64,000 nt of DNA from Triglochin maritima (lineage: Eukaryota > Streptophyta > Magnoliopsida > Alismatales > Juncaginaceae), in NCBI GenBank assembly GCA_963682175.1, contig OY821786.1, positions 36,015,501 through 36,079,500 on the forward strand, written 5' to 3'. Position 1 is the first letter of the stretch. Each line of letters opens with the position of its first letter. A model generated the notes under the pieces. That model did not search any database, had not been told where the DNA came from, and saw only the letters and a list, made by a program, of their open reading frames with translations. Position numbers and translations under genes: made by a program. This document shows positions 36,681 through 49,455 of the stretch, piece by piece.

Positions 36681-39600
36681 CCATATGAAATAACTAAAAA
36701 AGAATTACAAACTATTTTTCTCTTTTATTTAATTTGGTTTTGGTTTTTGTTGATTTGTATCAAAATAAGCCCTTTAATTTTGAGTACCTTTTGTTCTGCC
36801 ATTTTTCAAGCGAAATAAAAACCCGATCGTTTTTTTTTGTAACCTTGACTAGATCCAAGGTTTTCCATTATGAAAAAAATAAACATGAATCCGTCCCAAT
36901 GAGTTTCATTCGGTGAAATCATTTTTTTGGATAAAAAAAGGAAAAATAGTGAAATACATTGATATTTGATAGGTTTCGAGGGTATATGAAACCCACATTT
37001 TAAGAAATCAAAATGTCATGAACTAAGACTAGTTCAGTTGGAAAATTTATTGTATTGATATAGGTAAGACCATAGATTGAATCTTAATAGTCTTATTTTA
37101 ATATTTGAGATGTTGGGATTTAAAATGAGATAGGTAATAGAGTAGATAAATTCAAAAAGTAAAATAAAATAAAATCAAAATGCCCATGCATTATTAAGTA
37201 ATGAATTAATGAAGTATTGTTGTTGAATCTTGTATGGTAAATACACGCAAGTTATTAGTATGAGAAGTGATGGTAAATAATCGCAAGTAATTAACTCTCT
37301 ATCGAATTTCTCCAATTTCTCACAAGATTGGCATAGCAATTTTAACGATGCTTATGCACCTAAGTTTGACTTGCTCAATAAGCAATACCACTCATCTTTT
37401 CACATTTTTTACTCACAATCGGCTTTCATAATTAACCTTTTTTACTCATAAGGTTTGACTTGCATGTTAATTCAAAAAGTGATCCCAAGAAACAATGCTA
37501 AAAACTGCATAACCCAAATCCCGTAGCTGTGGTTTAATGGATAGAGTTGACATTACATTTACTCGAACAACCCAACTCTATTATCTTTTTACGAGATGGA
37601 TGTGAGAAATCAAAAGGTAAAATATCTATCCATAAGGTTGATATACTTGGAAGCACCTTAATTAGATTTTGTTACAACACTAATATGAGGTAATTATATC
37701 GAGTTTCTCCTTTATTGACCATGGGTGGTATTAATTAATTACCATAAGTTCATTTGGAGAGACTAGCTAGCTTTGAAGTCTGATTTCTAGGTAATTTGCA
37801 AAATCACTCAAAAAAAACAGGTGAATATATTGGAAATTTTGAATGAGTTTGATTGTTGGACACCTAACTTTTGACATTTGGATTTTAGATCGGAATAAAG
37901 AAGTTAACCATAATTGAGTTTTGATAAAATTACAACTACAATAATTTTTAGGTGAGACTGTTCATAGACTAGCGCACATTATAAACACATACACAAAAGA
38001 TTTAATGTCCAGTATTGTACTATTGTTGATTTGTTGTTGTGACATACTGATTAACTCCTAAAGTTCTATGTAAATGATGATCCTTCATGGATTAACCAAC
38101 ATACTTAGGAAGTTTAGCAGAACAAAAAAGTGGAGTTGATATCGGTTAAGCATTATTCTTCTGTTTTGTGAGGGGGAACCTGTTCATACTTCATACTATC
38201 TTTTGCATACTGATTGCATGTCATTACTGATTAACCATTACTGATTGCATGTCATTCAATTCCAAGAAAATAATGATGTTCTCCTAAGTCTTTTATGGAA
38301 AAGTATGATTTAGCCTTTGCATACTATTTTGATTCACACACACACACACAAATATTAAAGTGCGAAACATAGACCTGCAATACAGTAAAATCAAATACTA
38401 AACTTTTTTATTACAGAAAACTACTATTTCGTTACTAAAAGAAAATTGTTGCAAAACCCATATTAGGGTTCAACTCTAAATCCCTTAATGCTTTATGGAA
38501 CTTTGTTATTGGTTTTAACCAAACTAATGTTAATAAGTTAAACTTGTCCACTGATTGCGCCATTAGAGAGTTGACCTAAAACTAAGTACATATTCAGGAC
38601 GGTGTCGAAATTAAGAATTAACAATCCCAAGCAAATACCTAATTAATCAAGAAGCCCACATGCAATTATTACTGGCGCGTAGATTCCTTCATGACTACTA
38701 TCACGAGCATGCACGTGCATTCACAAAGATAATTAACATCAACATGATTTCGGATATTTGCAATTTTGGAGCCTTGACTTTGTTGATTTTGAAAGTCATT
38801 ATCTTCTAAAAACAGCTTCCACCAGAAATGACGGGAGTTTATGTCAGTGTCGTGTGTAAGCTTGAAATCTATGTTTGATAATTTGATATTGGTTATCTTT
38901 AACAATGTTTTGATTGAACTGATGGTGGACCTATACATCTAATTATTTGTATCACGACATCTGACCCAAAATACTGTATTGCTTCATTTATTTTGATTTT
39001 TGAATGTGTGGGATCCAATTATCGTATTTTACTAATAAAGTGGCAGTATTAATAAAAGTCAACCGTTAAATATAAAAGCAAATTTCAAAACCGAACGGTA
39101 CGTGCGTCGATCATTATTTGTATTCATTTGTTGATGCTTTCTAGTCGTTGAGGATGATTAATAACACCACATTAGGGGCAATCATCAAGTAAAGCAACAT
39201 GAAAAAACCAAGTCCCACACTCATAATGATTAGTATAAGATTCATTTTTTTTGTAACGCCTGTAGAACAAAACACGTTTTCTGACTACGACAGAATAAAT
39301 AGTTCAAAAATGAGGACAAAAAATCGAATATAGATGTTTCACAGACACAAAGTAGCAAAAGCCTTACCTTTATTTGACCAACTAAATAATGATATGATCC
39401 CTCCTTTCTCTTAGCTAATTAATTATTTTCTTAATTTTTAATTAAGTTGTACGTGAGTTGGTTTGGGAGGTTGTACGCATAGGGATCAGTGGAAGTATTC
39501 TTGGTGTGCCCCAAACTCACGTGATTCGATGCTTTCTCACTCTGCCACCACCGACGACACCACTTTAATTACTCACTTAATTTCATCAGCTTAATTAATA

Positions 39601-40526
39601 TCACTTTCTTAATTAACTCTGCTCTTCTTACATTATGTTGCCAATCAAATACATCAGACTTAGGACTACCATTTATTTGGGTGTGCATGGTAATTAAGTT
39701 GGTAACTAACTAGCCATAAATATGCTTTTGTTTCATCCATGTTTCTTGATTCCATGGTTATAGTTCCAATGCTCTTCAAATTTACTATTATAGTTCCTTT
39801 TATTAATGCGTACGCATTGCTTATTGTTTTTCTCCGATTCTTCTTCTTTGAGTTATATTACTTGTCACAGGGTGAATGAAATATCAGACAATTAAAGTTA
39901 AATTAATGATAAATTAGAAAAGAACTAGTGTTTGAACTGACCGTCTTTTTATTTATTTTTTCTATTTTTGCATGGTTTTGTAAGAGAGTTTAATTTTTCT
40001 GGGTTTTGCCTGAATCTTTTCTCATTTTACATTTTGAAATTTCGTATATTTTGGAAAAGATCTTTTGAGATTTTGATACTCTTATGAAACTTTGACTCCT
40101 TGAAATTTTCGACTGTCCGGAGTATGTTCAAATGGCAATAACGAAATTGGTAAATGAGATTTTGTTCAATTAATTTAGTACAAAAGTATCTATTAACCGT
40201 GATGCTTATGAGTATAATACCTCAGACTCCAAATCAATCTAATTAACCAATGAATTTTCATTTATTTTGGATCATGCCTGAGGAATTCAGACCCACCTTT
40301 CCTTACGTGATGTGTGGGAGATATGTGTGGAATACTGGAACCTATTAAAAATATAATGGAATTCAAATATAATGGATATTTCTATTAAAAATACGTGTAT
40401 GTGTTTCATGTGTAATAATAATCTTTTGCTGAAACCTAAGAACCGCTATATATATAGACTATAAAATCATTTCATCTATATTTTTTTTTGTAAGATAGCT
40501 GAGCATACTAATATTCCAATATCATC

Positions 40527-40558
40527 GGTAACGTCCCGAAACAGCAGAAAATTTAAAC

Positions 40559-40602
<44 letters not shown>

Positions 40603-42341
40603 AACATCGGGAACGTTACCAAAACCACATATATAAATATAAAGTAGCACACCGTATAATACATGAGTCAAATAATGATTACAACAACAAAAGATATACA
40701 ATATATACAAGTGTAATCATCAACCTCAAAACTATAGAAAACATCATCTGGTCTCGGTGCGCTCACTCTCAGTCACAACCTCCTAACGACGCTTACGATC
40801 TGAAATGCAAACACGAAACTATACATGAGTTTCAAATAAGGAAATCTTGTATGTCAAACTCCTAAATGAAAAAATTAAACAAATACATGACATGATATGA
40901 AATGCAATAAAATCACAACCACCACCGTCCAACTAGATTCCCGGAACCTCTCTCCCAACCACAACTGACACAAACCAAACCAGATATCAAGGGTCCTCTC
41001 ACCCCAAAACCCACAACCACTTGTGCACCCCAGGTACAGTCGGTCAAAGTCTCGGTCAACAAACACACGTGCACACAAGACACCACTGGTCAGAGTCTCG
41101 GCCACAACACACGTGCATACAAGACATCGCTCCGTAAAGCCACAACCACGATCGCTATCAGGCCTGAATGTCCGTACCATCGCCCCAAAAAGGTTGGGGA
41201 CCTGTTGCCCTCAAGGCAGATCAAAATCAAACCCAAAACCACAACAACACATGAAACCAATGCACAATTGTCCAGAAACGGTCGGACAAAACGACACTCC
41301 GGTCGACGGAATCCCCATCCAGAGGAGTGACCCAACCGAAAAATCCACTAACCGGTCGAACGGCAAAGGGGACCTGTTCGACCGAAAACAACCAGCATAA
41401 ATCCTCTTCACACTCCAAAATGCAAAAATGATCGAACAACAAGAAAACAATCGGTCGACCAGAAAAAGACAGTAAATTCAGATTTGGAACAAATTATACC
41501 GGTCGACCGAAGTGAGAAAAGGTCGAACAAACTTTAAGTTAATTCAAGTCATCGGTCGAACGAAATCAACGAGTGATCGACCGTTTAGAAGGTCAGTCTC
41601 CAACCGAATAAGCTACCCGTACGATTGATCGAACGGGTCAAAATGGCGATCGACCGTTCAGATAGTCGACACCCCCAAGCAACCTACAACAGTACTTCGG
41701 TCGAACGGCAAAAGGGACACGTTCGACCGGAAACTCTCGGGGCCTTCATCTTCTCGCTCAAAATGCAAATCCGGTCGACCACCCAAGGTATCGTTCGACC
41801 GATGTGATATATTAACTCCCAAAAATACACTACAACCGGTCAACCGAATAAAGCACTGGTCGACCGTTGCCGTGCTGAAATCTGTTGCACGACTCCGACG
41901 AGCCTTTCGGCCTACCGTCAACTACTTGAACACTCACTTTTACCTAAGTGAGCATAAAAGTAAAGTTTGACATACCTTGAAGGTTTGTTGAAACCTTTGA
42001 AGATCGACCGCGAGCGTTTCCTCAAAAATGCTAATCTCCGGGGAAACCCAACCTCGAGCCCGATCATCGCAACTCTGACCACCGTCCGAACTTCTCCCCG
42101 CCTCGCCGAATCCACGCGTATCCGGAGCTTCTGACTTGACTGAGAGGGAAGAGTAGAGAGAGAATTGAGCGGGAGAGAGATACGAGTGAGAAGAAAGAGA
42201 GAGAGAGAAAACCAACCTTTTATACTCATCTCTACCCTCCACCTCAGCCTCTCCAATTCATCTCAGCCGTCCAATCTAATCATCCTCTAATCCAACACCT
42301 AACCACCAATTAATCCATTAAACAAGGATTTGGACATAACA
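40527..42341 (-). mobile_element. Solo LTR related to the chromovirus LTR
   Basis: The left part follows the chromovirus LTR in order: GTAACGTCCCGAAA, a TA run (40563-40600), GATTACAACAACAAAAGATA, CATCTGGTC, TCACAACCTCCTAA, TGCAATAAA, and CCGGTCGAACGGCAAAGGGG. The right end GGATTTGGACATAACA mirrors the chromovirus LTR end. On minus a TATA box with TATAAAAGG lies at 42217-42225. A possible short duplication (CATCG) is present but does not agree with clean TG...CA ends. No internal coding sequence remains. Confidence 0.65.
42217..42225 (-). promoter_or_regulatory. TATA box of the solo LTR
   Basis: The minus strand reads GAGTATAAAAGGTTGG, a good match to a plant TATA box at a U3-like position of the LTR. 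Confidence 0.5.
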
Positions 42342-42711
42342 TCGTCACTAAGGAATATGCTGTAATGGTAACAAGTTTTTTTAGTTCATCTTTGGATTTT
42401 CACACATCGACTATGTGATTATACAAATTACAATAACTAAGTTTGATTTATACGCTATTTGAGTGATCAAACAAGCACTCCGCACGTGGACTCCCAGCAA
42501 TCCAGCACCCAGATTCCATGAACTTATGGTTCCCATGTGATTGTCAAATAGTTGGGTTAAAAGTGAAGGTGTTAAGTTAATCGATCGGTAATCTAATTAC
42601 CTTTGACGTTTCCACACCAATTAGTAAATGATAGGCTCTTTTGCCACTTAAATATTCCTATTATTCCATGTAATTGGAGAATCGTTGAATTTAGAACCGT
42701 CTACTTCAGTG

Positions 42712-43017
42712 ATTACTGCTAGTCGTCCTAAAATTACTTAAATCGTCCGTCAAATTACTATTTTGCTCACCCCAAATTTTATTTTATTTTAAAAACTTAA
42801 ATAAATATGACATTTTACCGAATTTGAGTGCACCAGGACGTCCACTGACTCCTTTCCTGACATCTGAAACATTCTTCTTGATGATTATGAGAGGAAGATG
42901 AAAATAGAGTGATGGTAGGAGAGTGAAATAAATAAATATATAAGTAGAAATGAGAAGAACAAAATGGTAATGCGTACGGTCGATTTAAATAATTTTGGGT
43001 AATTTTTAGCAATTCAG
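42712..43017. mobile_element. Short non-autonomous copy of the MULE family
   Basis: Both ends carry the MULE words (left CTAAAATTACTTAAATCGTC; right, inverted, AAAATTATTTAAATCGACCG). The interior matches only the PMD-side end of MULE-2: degenerate exon 1 (CTTTCCTGACATCTGAAACA) and the leader. It is therefore an internal deletion product about 306 bp long. TTCAGT words occur at both edges but overlap the terminal repeats. Confidence 0.75.
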
Positions 43018-45057
43018 TTATTTTATTTTATTTTCTTAGTTTCGTTCACAATAGGTTCTGTCTCTTTACTTTATTAGTAAACAAATTAATTAGTGTGCTA
43101 AACTGCTTATCATCTTGTTCTATGGGAATTTGCGTATGTTGAATGATTTAGACTCATCTATATCTTCATAATTACAGGAATTTTAGTGGCCAATGACCAT
43201 ATAATTCTTGTACTCTTTTAATGCATGGAATATTGAAGTACCATTTAAGTTGATAATTTTTTTTGGGGTTTGAAACAATATTTACAAATTACCATGCAAA
43301 TAAACTGTTCACTCAAACATATCCTTCAATCAAATTCTACAAAGTCAAGTGTTTCTACACACCATCTACTCAGTAAAATCAGACAACTTAAAGGAAATTA
43401 ATCACATCATTAAATGCGTTAACTTAATGAACGTGATGGAGGAATATTAACCATTAATAGCCAGTTGTAGATGAGCAAAACCAGCAGTGTGGATGAGTCT
43501 GAAGGAAACCGGAAGGAAGCAGAAGATGGAGGCTGGCCATGTTCTTGAGGGAGTAAAATACATATATTTCTAGGGAACTGTTCTCTACCCATTTCCCAAC
43601 CAATTACTAACTGGACTTCACGTTATTTAACTCCAAAACTTGTTGCCAAGCACCCAATATCTTATATATATATTGACGAATATATTAGGGCTTTGTTTGG
43701 ATGTAAGTAGCATAATAATATGATTCTAAAAATATATGTAAGTTTTGGCTCACCCTAAATAATACTACAATTTATGCTTCAATAGCGACGCATTTTTTTC
43801 CTTATGTAATATGTTGGATCTATTATTAGTTTCTCATTTCTTGAAAAACCTATGATTTTACAGAAATATTTTTTTGTTATATAACTTTCTCATTTCTTGA
43901 AAGACCTATGATTTTACCGAAAGATGTTTTTGTTATATAAACGCTAAAAAATGCTTTCAACTCATGGAATTGAAATTTGATGTTAACTTAAAAAATTATT
44001 TTTGAAATTATAGTTTCAAAATCTTTAGTCATTCAAAAGAGACTTAGTATTTAGATGTGTAGTTTTGTAGATCAAAATTCTACAATAATCTCATTTTCTT
44101 CTCTCCAACGTCAAAACACTCCAAACTCATACTTAGATTCTTGAAAAACTCAACTCTCATGATAATCTTTATTTACAATATTAATCTATTAGAAATAATT
44201 TTTGTGAATGGTGAAATTAACTTTTCTCACAAAAATTAAAAAACGTGGGAAGACAAGATTTTGTGACATGTTTTAACTTTTGGGGGACAAAAATTCAAAT
44301 TTTGGAAACATGTTAAATCATATTTTTATACATAAGAATTCAGAACCAAAAACTGCACATCGAAACATTACCTTCGAGTATTTCATGCGTACACGGGTGC
44401 GTTTGGATGACAAAAAACTGGTTACATTTTTCACGGAAACTGACTTTTCTCTGTCGTGCATCCAAACACTTCTCACAAGGTGAGAGTTTTTCAAAAAAAA
44501 TTAAAAGCTCAAAAGATGAGTTTTTCTAGTATTTTTGAAGTGATACATTTTTGTTCTTCTAAAGATGAATATTTATGATACATTTTTACTTTGAAAAAGA
44601 TTTGAGGAGGGTAAAACTGATTTTTCCCATGAAAAGTCAAAAAACTCGATGAGATACAAGTTTTTGGCTTTTGACTTTATTTTGAAGATAAGAAACTAAT
44701 TTTTCACTTTATGTTAAATTCATGAATGACAAGTTAAAAACTGTTTAATTTTTTTGACATCCAAATTCACTCGAAGTCACAACTCACAAGTCTAGTTACT
44801 ACAAACTACAATTCAAACCAATAATTTTCTGTCCATTACTTCTCCTAGGGTCCTACCTCTCCGTGGGCGCAGGTTCGCAATCCGGATTTTCCATTCTTCT
44901 CTTACTTCACTAATTAATAATAAATTTTCAATTTAGAAATAGATAAAGATCATCTGAGGGTGTGGTGAGGATTGGGATTTGGGACCCTTCATGGAAGCAC
45001 GTTGAGGCTTCCTTATTCTATGCTGACCATTCTCTCTCCTCTCTTCTCATGCATACA
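43018..45057. other. Gene-free region upstream of the GATA gene
   Basis: No gene seen. A possible MITE lies at 44397-44771; the right end should contain the GATA promoter. Confidence 0.5.
44397..44771. mobile_element. Possible MITE
   Basis: The left end GTGCGTTTGGATGACAAAAA and the inverted right end GTGAATTTGGATGTCAAAAA agree at most positions. No target duplication was found. Confidence 0.4.
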
Positions 45058-45058
45058 T

Positions 45059-45066
45059 GATATAAA
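45059..45066 (+). promoter_or_regulatory. Candidate TATA box of the GATA gene
   Basis: GATATAAATTCC about 100 bp upstream of the start codon, followed by a CT/CA-rich leader typical of plant transcription starts. Confidence 0.5.
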
Positions 45067-45163
45067 TTCCTCCACCCCTACACACTCCACTCTCATCACA
45101 CACTACTTCACTACTAGCTAAGATATAGTTGTAGAGTGAGAATTATATTGTCAAGAATTGAGG

Positions 45164-46171
45164 ATGAAGAGGTTGGGAATGGAAGCATTCCCTTCTCCTT
45201 CTACCAATGCAAATGCTACAACAATAACTGGGGATGGCCTTGGTGTTGATGACTTCATGGACTTCTCCTTCAAAGATGGTTTCTTGGACATGGTCACCGG
45301 CAACAACTATCACCACCCATTTCCTAGTCTCGTCGCGGAAAGCAACATGTTTGTCGACTCTACTTTTTCCACCCTCACCTCCAATGACTTTTGGAAACCG
45401 GTAAGAATACCCAAATCCTGAGAATATCCAAATTATGAATTTTAATTAACAATTTGATTGATCCATATATATTACTCCTTTGAAACTCAAAAAGTTTATT
45501 CGTTAATTTTTACTTTGAAAAAATGTGAGACTATTTTTTCAATACTTATTAAAGTACTTTGATTATCATGAGTCCAGAACGAGGACATCATGGACTTGGA
45601 GTGGATATCGAAGTTCGTGGAGGAGTCTTTCTCCGAAGTACCTTTCCAATATTCAAGTGATACCAAAAGCATAGCCAAAATGAACAATGGAACTCCGTTA
45701 GCAAGCAACAATATCACCTTCAATAACCAATCATGTCGTCCGAGGAGCAAACGCCCTCGAGTATCCGTACCACCAACTCACATCACCTTCTTCTCTCAAA
45801 CTTCCACCTCCAATTCCACATCCTCCTCGGAAACATCTGGAGGAGGAAGTGTGAGGAAGTGCTCTCACTGCGCCTCTGAGAAGACACCCCAATGGAGGAC
45901 GGGACCTCTTGGACCTAAGACACTATGCAATGCTTGTGGTGTGAGGTACAAGTCCGGAAGGCTTGTGCCTGAATACCGTCCCGCGGCTAGTCCGACATTT
46001 GTGCTTACAAAACACTCTAATTCTCATAGAAAGGTTATGGAGCTCCGTCGTCAGAAGGAGCTCCATTTCAACCACCACCTCCACAACCACCACCATCCCC
46101 AATTCTCTACCTCGACCGCTCCCACCACGATGTCCAATGCCAACACTCACTCCAATTTTCTTCTTTGCTAA
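45164..46171 (+). CDS. GATA zinc-finger transcription factor
   Basis: Two exons, 45164-45400 and 45578-46171, joined in phase 0 by a 177-bp GT-AG intron, giving 276 residues. The single finger has ligands Cys174, Cys177, Cys196 and Cys199 (C-X2-C-X18-C-X2-C) in [19 protein letters not shown] and [20 protein letters not shown], typical of plant subfamily A (class I) GATA factors that bind WGATAR sites in the nucleus. A basic segment RPRSKRPRV upstream could be the nuclear signal. The N-terminal part is acidic ([15 protein letters not shown]); the C-terminus is His-rich. The ATG at 45164 is the first in frame after a stop; a second ATG a few codons on could also serve. The gene looks intact. 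Confidence 0.9.
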
Positions 46172-46475
46172 ATAATTGGGGCAGATCCTTTTCTTTTCTT
46201 TGGTGTTGTTGGGTATTTTGACACATTTGTCATGGTTTGATATTGATATGTGATGTTCGTTTGGACCCCAACCATTTGTAAGTTATTTTGGAAAATAAAA
46301 GTGGAATTAGAAATCAAAGTGTGATGTGAACTGAGTTTCAATTTTGTGATTAACTACAAACACGATGTTGTGGTTAATTAGTGACCAACTACTTGCTAAA
46401 GAAACTCAAAATCTACAATATAAGAAATATATCATAACCATTGAAATAATGGTACATTGACAATGTGATATTGTT

Positions 46476-46648
46476 TTTTTTTGATGACCGGAAAACTTAT
46501 CGAACTACCGTTCTTAGGACGTCAGTCAGATTACAAATCTCAAGATGGTCCAACATAATTTTCACCGAGACACGAACATACGGGATAAGAATTCGAACAT
46601 GCAACGTCTTCATCACACTTGTCCCTAACGTTGTGCCCCGGGGACAAA
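46476..46648 (-). mobile_element. SINE with 14-bp target duplication
   Basis: On minus the body runs from GTCCCCGGGGCACAACG through a box-B-like GTTCGAATTC to CCGGTCATC and an A tail. Identical 14-bp sequences AATGTGATATTGTT flank it (46462-46475 and 46649-46662). Box A is degenerate. It is related to the element at 49270. Confidence 0.75.
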
Positions 46649-47256
46649 AATGTGATATTGTTAAGAAGACGATGCAATAACGAATGGAGATCTTCATCCA
46701 GATATCTTCGTGAACCTAACTTGATTAAGTGACTGAAGTAAATATTAAATAATGGTGCATAAAATGAAAGATCTAATAAACGAGAGGTGTTAGTATTACC
46801 CAACTACACATGTGCCTCTTGTTTATCTTATGTAGCCTTTACGGTGAGGTGACCTCCTCCTGTCATCTCGAACCTTAATTAGTATTTAGGAATTTCGTAC
46901 TTTTGTAAATTTAAAATGTTCGCTATACACGGACGCGCCTTACGTGGATCTGTACAGCTCAGGTATTTTCTTTAAGTCAGCGTCCAGTCAGCGAAATTTC
47001 TCTTCGCGCGTTTTTGTCTTTTTAAAAAACGCCGGTTCTTTAAGTTAAACGATTCCTTTCCCAATACACAGATAAGACAGTGTGCAGACCCTAGGACAAC
47101 GTGCAGACTCTTTATTCGTGTAGATCCCACACTTATCATAATATTTTTTATTATTAAGTTTTGTCCAGAAATGGAACTGAAAGTTTGTCCTGTTTATGTA
47201 GAAAGTTTGTCCTGTTTATGTAGAATGGTTGTCCAGTTTATGTTGAAATTCATACT

Positions 47257-48108
47257 TATTCTGGACAGAAAATACACTTATTTTATTGCGGACAGAAAAT
47301 ACACTTATTCCGGACATAAAATACACTTATTCCGGACAAAAATACACTTATTCCGGAAAGAAAATACACTTATTTTATTGCGGACAGAAAATACACTTAT
47401 TCCGGACAAAAATACACTTATTCCAGACAAAAATACACTTATTCCGGACACCAAACTTTCTTCTTATTCCGAACAGAAACACAACTTAATCCGAACAAAC
47501 AAACAACATATTCCGAACAGACCCACAACATATTCCGAACAGACAAACAACATATTCCGAACAGACACAACTTAAACCGAACAGGCACAGAAATTAATCC
47601 GAACAGACACACACCTTATTCCGAACAGACACGCAACTTATTCCGAACAGACGCACAACATATTCCGAACAGACAGACAACTTAATCCGAACAGACACAC
47701 AACTTATTCCGAACAGACTCACAACATATTCCGAACAGACACACAACATATTCCAAACAGACAAACAACTTAATCCGAACAGACACAACTTATTCCGAAC
47801 AGACAGACAACTTATTCCGAACAGACACACAACTTATTCCGAACAGACCCACAACATATTCCGAACATACACACAACTTAAACCGAACAGAGACACAACT
47901 TACAACTTAAACCGAACAGACATACAACTTAAACCGAACAGACACACAACATATTCCGAACAGACACACAACTTAAACCGAACAGACATACAACTTAAAC
48001 CGAACAGACACACAACTTATTCCGAACAAACCCACAACTTATTCCGAACAGACTCACAACATATTCCGAACAGACACACAACTTAAACCGAACAGACACA
48101 CAACATAT
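47257..48108. repeat. Minisatellite of 18-25 bp units
   Basis: First about 8 units of the type TTATTCCGGACAAAAATACAC, then more than 25 units of the type TTATTCCGAACAGACACAC with variants (CATATTCCGAACAG, CTTAAACCGAACAG). The shift from CCGGACA to CCGAACA is abrupt. Confidence 0.9.
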
Positions 48109-48144
48109 TCATGTCCCAATCAGAGAAATCAGGATCCCCGGGTT

Positions 48145-48725
48145 TTGGTGCGACTTCGTGAAGCAACGATGTAACCTTCATCTTGAACTTTCTCTTCTCT
48201 TGTTGGTGCGACTTCGTGAAGCAACGATGTAACCGACCCATTCACGCTGCTTACGTTGTGAAGAACCCTGGGAGTCGGCATCAGACGCTTTTTCGACGTA
48301 ATATCTTGCTCGAAATTGTGATTTATTACGGAGAGAGGTACAACATAAACCGAACAGACGTAAGCCTTCACCACTGAGCGTTGTACCTCTCTCCGGAATA
48401 AATCATCATTTCGAGCAAGATATTATTTCGAAGAAGCGTCTGATGCCGACTCCCAGGGTTCTTCACAACGTAAGCAGCGTTAATGGGACGGTCGATGACA
48501 CTCTTTCTTTCTTCTTCATTCCTTTTCTGTTACGGACACTCCAACAGGGCATCACAACATCTTTGTTGCACTGTTACACGAAAAAGAATGAAGAAGAAAG
48601 AAATAGTGGCATCGACCGTCACATTCACGTTGCTTACGTTGTGAAGAACTCTGAGAGTCGGCATCAGACGCTTCTTCGAAATAATATCTTGCTGGAAATG
48701 GTGATTTATTCCGGAGAGAAAGAAT
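48145..48725. repeat. Three-arm inverted repeat cluster
   Basis: A segment of about 100 bp beginning TTCACGCTGCTTACGTTGTG and containing GAGTCGGCATCAGACGCTT occurs at 48241-48344 (plus), 48380-48482 (minus) and 48624-48718 (plus). A direct pair of TTGGTGCGACTTCGTGAAGC (48145 and 48203) and inverted GAAGAAGAAAGAAATAGTG words complete the cluster. Confidence 0.85.
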
Positions 48726-49269
48726 GAAGAAGAAAGAAATAGTGTCATCATATTTGTATTTGCGTGGAGAGAGAGAACGTACTGAGTTGAAACGCGTTTA
48801 ATGTGATTTGACTGGACATCAGGAAGAAAAAACAAAAAAAGAAAAACATCATTGCTTTGGCCACATAAGGGTTGACATGGATGTCCACGTATAGCGCGTC
48901 CGTGACGCGCAACGTTCATAAATCATTTTCCAATTTAAAATAGGGATCCTAATTTAAGAATCCTCTAATTCAAGGTTATCGACCATAGACACCCTATATA
49001 TATTTCACTACTTTCACTTGTATTTTTAATTCTCAAGTTATAATCTCAAAACTCCTCCTTAATTTACACCTCTTATTAGCTTTGTGTTTAAGTTTAGAAT
49101 GAGTATTAATAAAAATTGAAGAAATAATAATAGTCAACTGTCCAACCCCTTGAAGGACACAATGTTGTCATGCATGCAGGAAGCAATAAACCACCTATAA
49201 TGAGTATTAATAAGTGACAAGTGCCTAAAATGTTTTCCAAGTAAATAAGGACCTTTGCTCCTTAAAGAC

Positions 49270-49455
49270 GGTGGTGTCTCCGATGCGTAGTGGAGTGGTT
49301 AGGAGGTTAGTACGTGAAGACGTAGGTTCGAACATCCATTCCACATGTCAAATGTTTTCGGTACGAACAACGTGGGCCACTTCCAGTTTAGAGTCGTAAC
49401 TTGCCTAATCCATGTAGGAGCGGGTATCAAGAAATTCTGGATCGTCAAAAAAATA
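49270..49455 (+). mobile_element. SINE, same family as 46476-46648
   Basis: The head has a box-A-like GTAGTGGAGTGGTTAG and a box B GGTTCGAACATCC at tRNA-like spacing; the tail ends GGATCGTC followed by A7. Middle and tail agree with the minus-strand copy. No clear duplication was found. Confidence 0.65.

Larger units (their letters stand above)
32658..40526. other. Long gene-free AT-rich region
   Basis: I find no convincing gene on either strand in nearly 8 kb; open frames are short and of AT-rich composition. It holds a MITE (36485-36680), a minisatellite (35390-35640) and a CA run near 38335. A degenerate unrecognised element cannot be excluded. Confidence 0.5.
46918..48931. mobile_element. 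TIR element filled with tandem and inverted repeats
   Basis: Near the left end TACACGGACGCGCCTTACGTGG, shortened here to CACGGACGCGCC and ACGTGGAT, matches the reverse complement near the right end (CACGGACGCGCT and ACGTGGAC). Flanks are AATTTAAAAT on both sides (46908-46917 and 48932-48941), a possible 10-bp duplication, though AT-rich. The outermost ends do not match well, so boundaries are tentative. The interior holds an 850-bp minisatellite and a cluster of inverted 100-bp arms. No transposase is seen. Confidence 0.55.

Noticed and set aside
37523..37600. GTAGCTGTGGTTTAATGGATAGAG looks tRNA-like
   Set aside because: No T-arm or acceptor pairing follows; it is not a credible tRNA.
41023..42256. 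Several open frames of 70-125 codons on both strands
   Set aside because: They fall within the solo LTR, overlap each other and show no known domain.
47257..48108. Regular short repeats suggest a CRISPR array
   Set aside because: Units are contiguous tandem repeats without unique spacers, in a plant nuclear context; it is a minisatellite.
48131..48142. GGATCCCCGGGT resembles a cloning-vector polylinker
   Set aside because: Only 12 bp match and the surroundings are repeat DNA of the plant; there is no further vector sequence.
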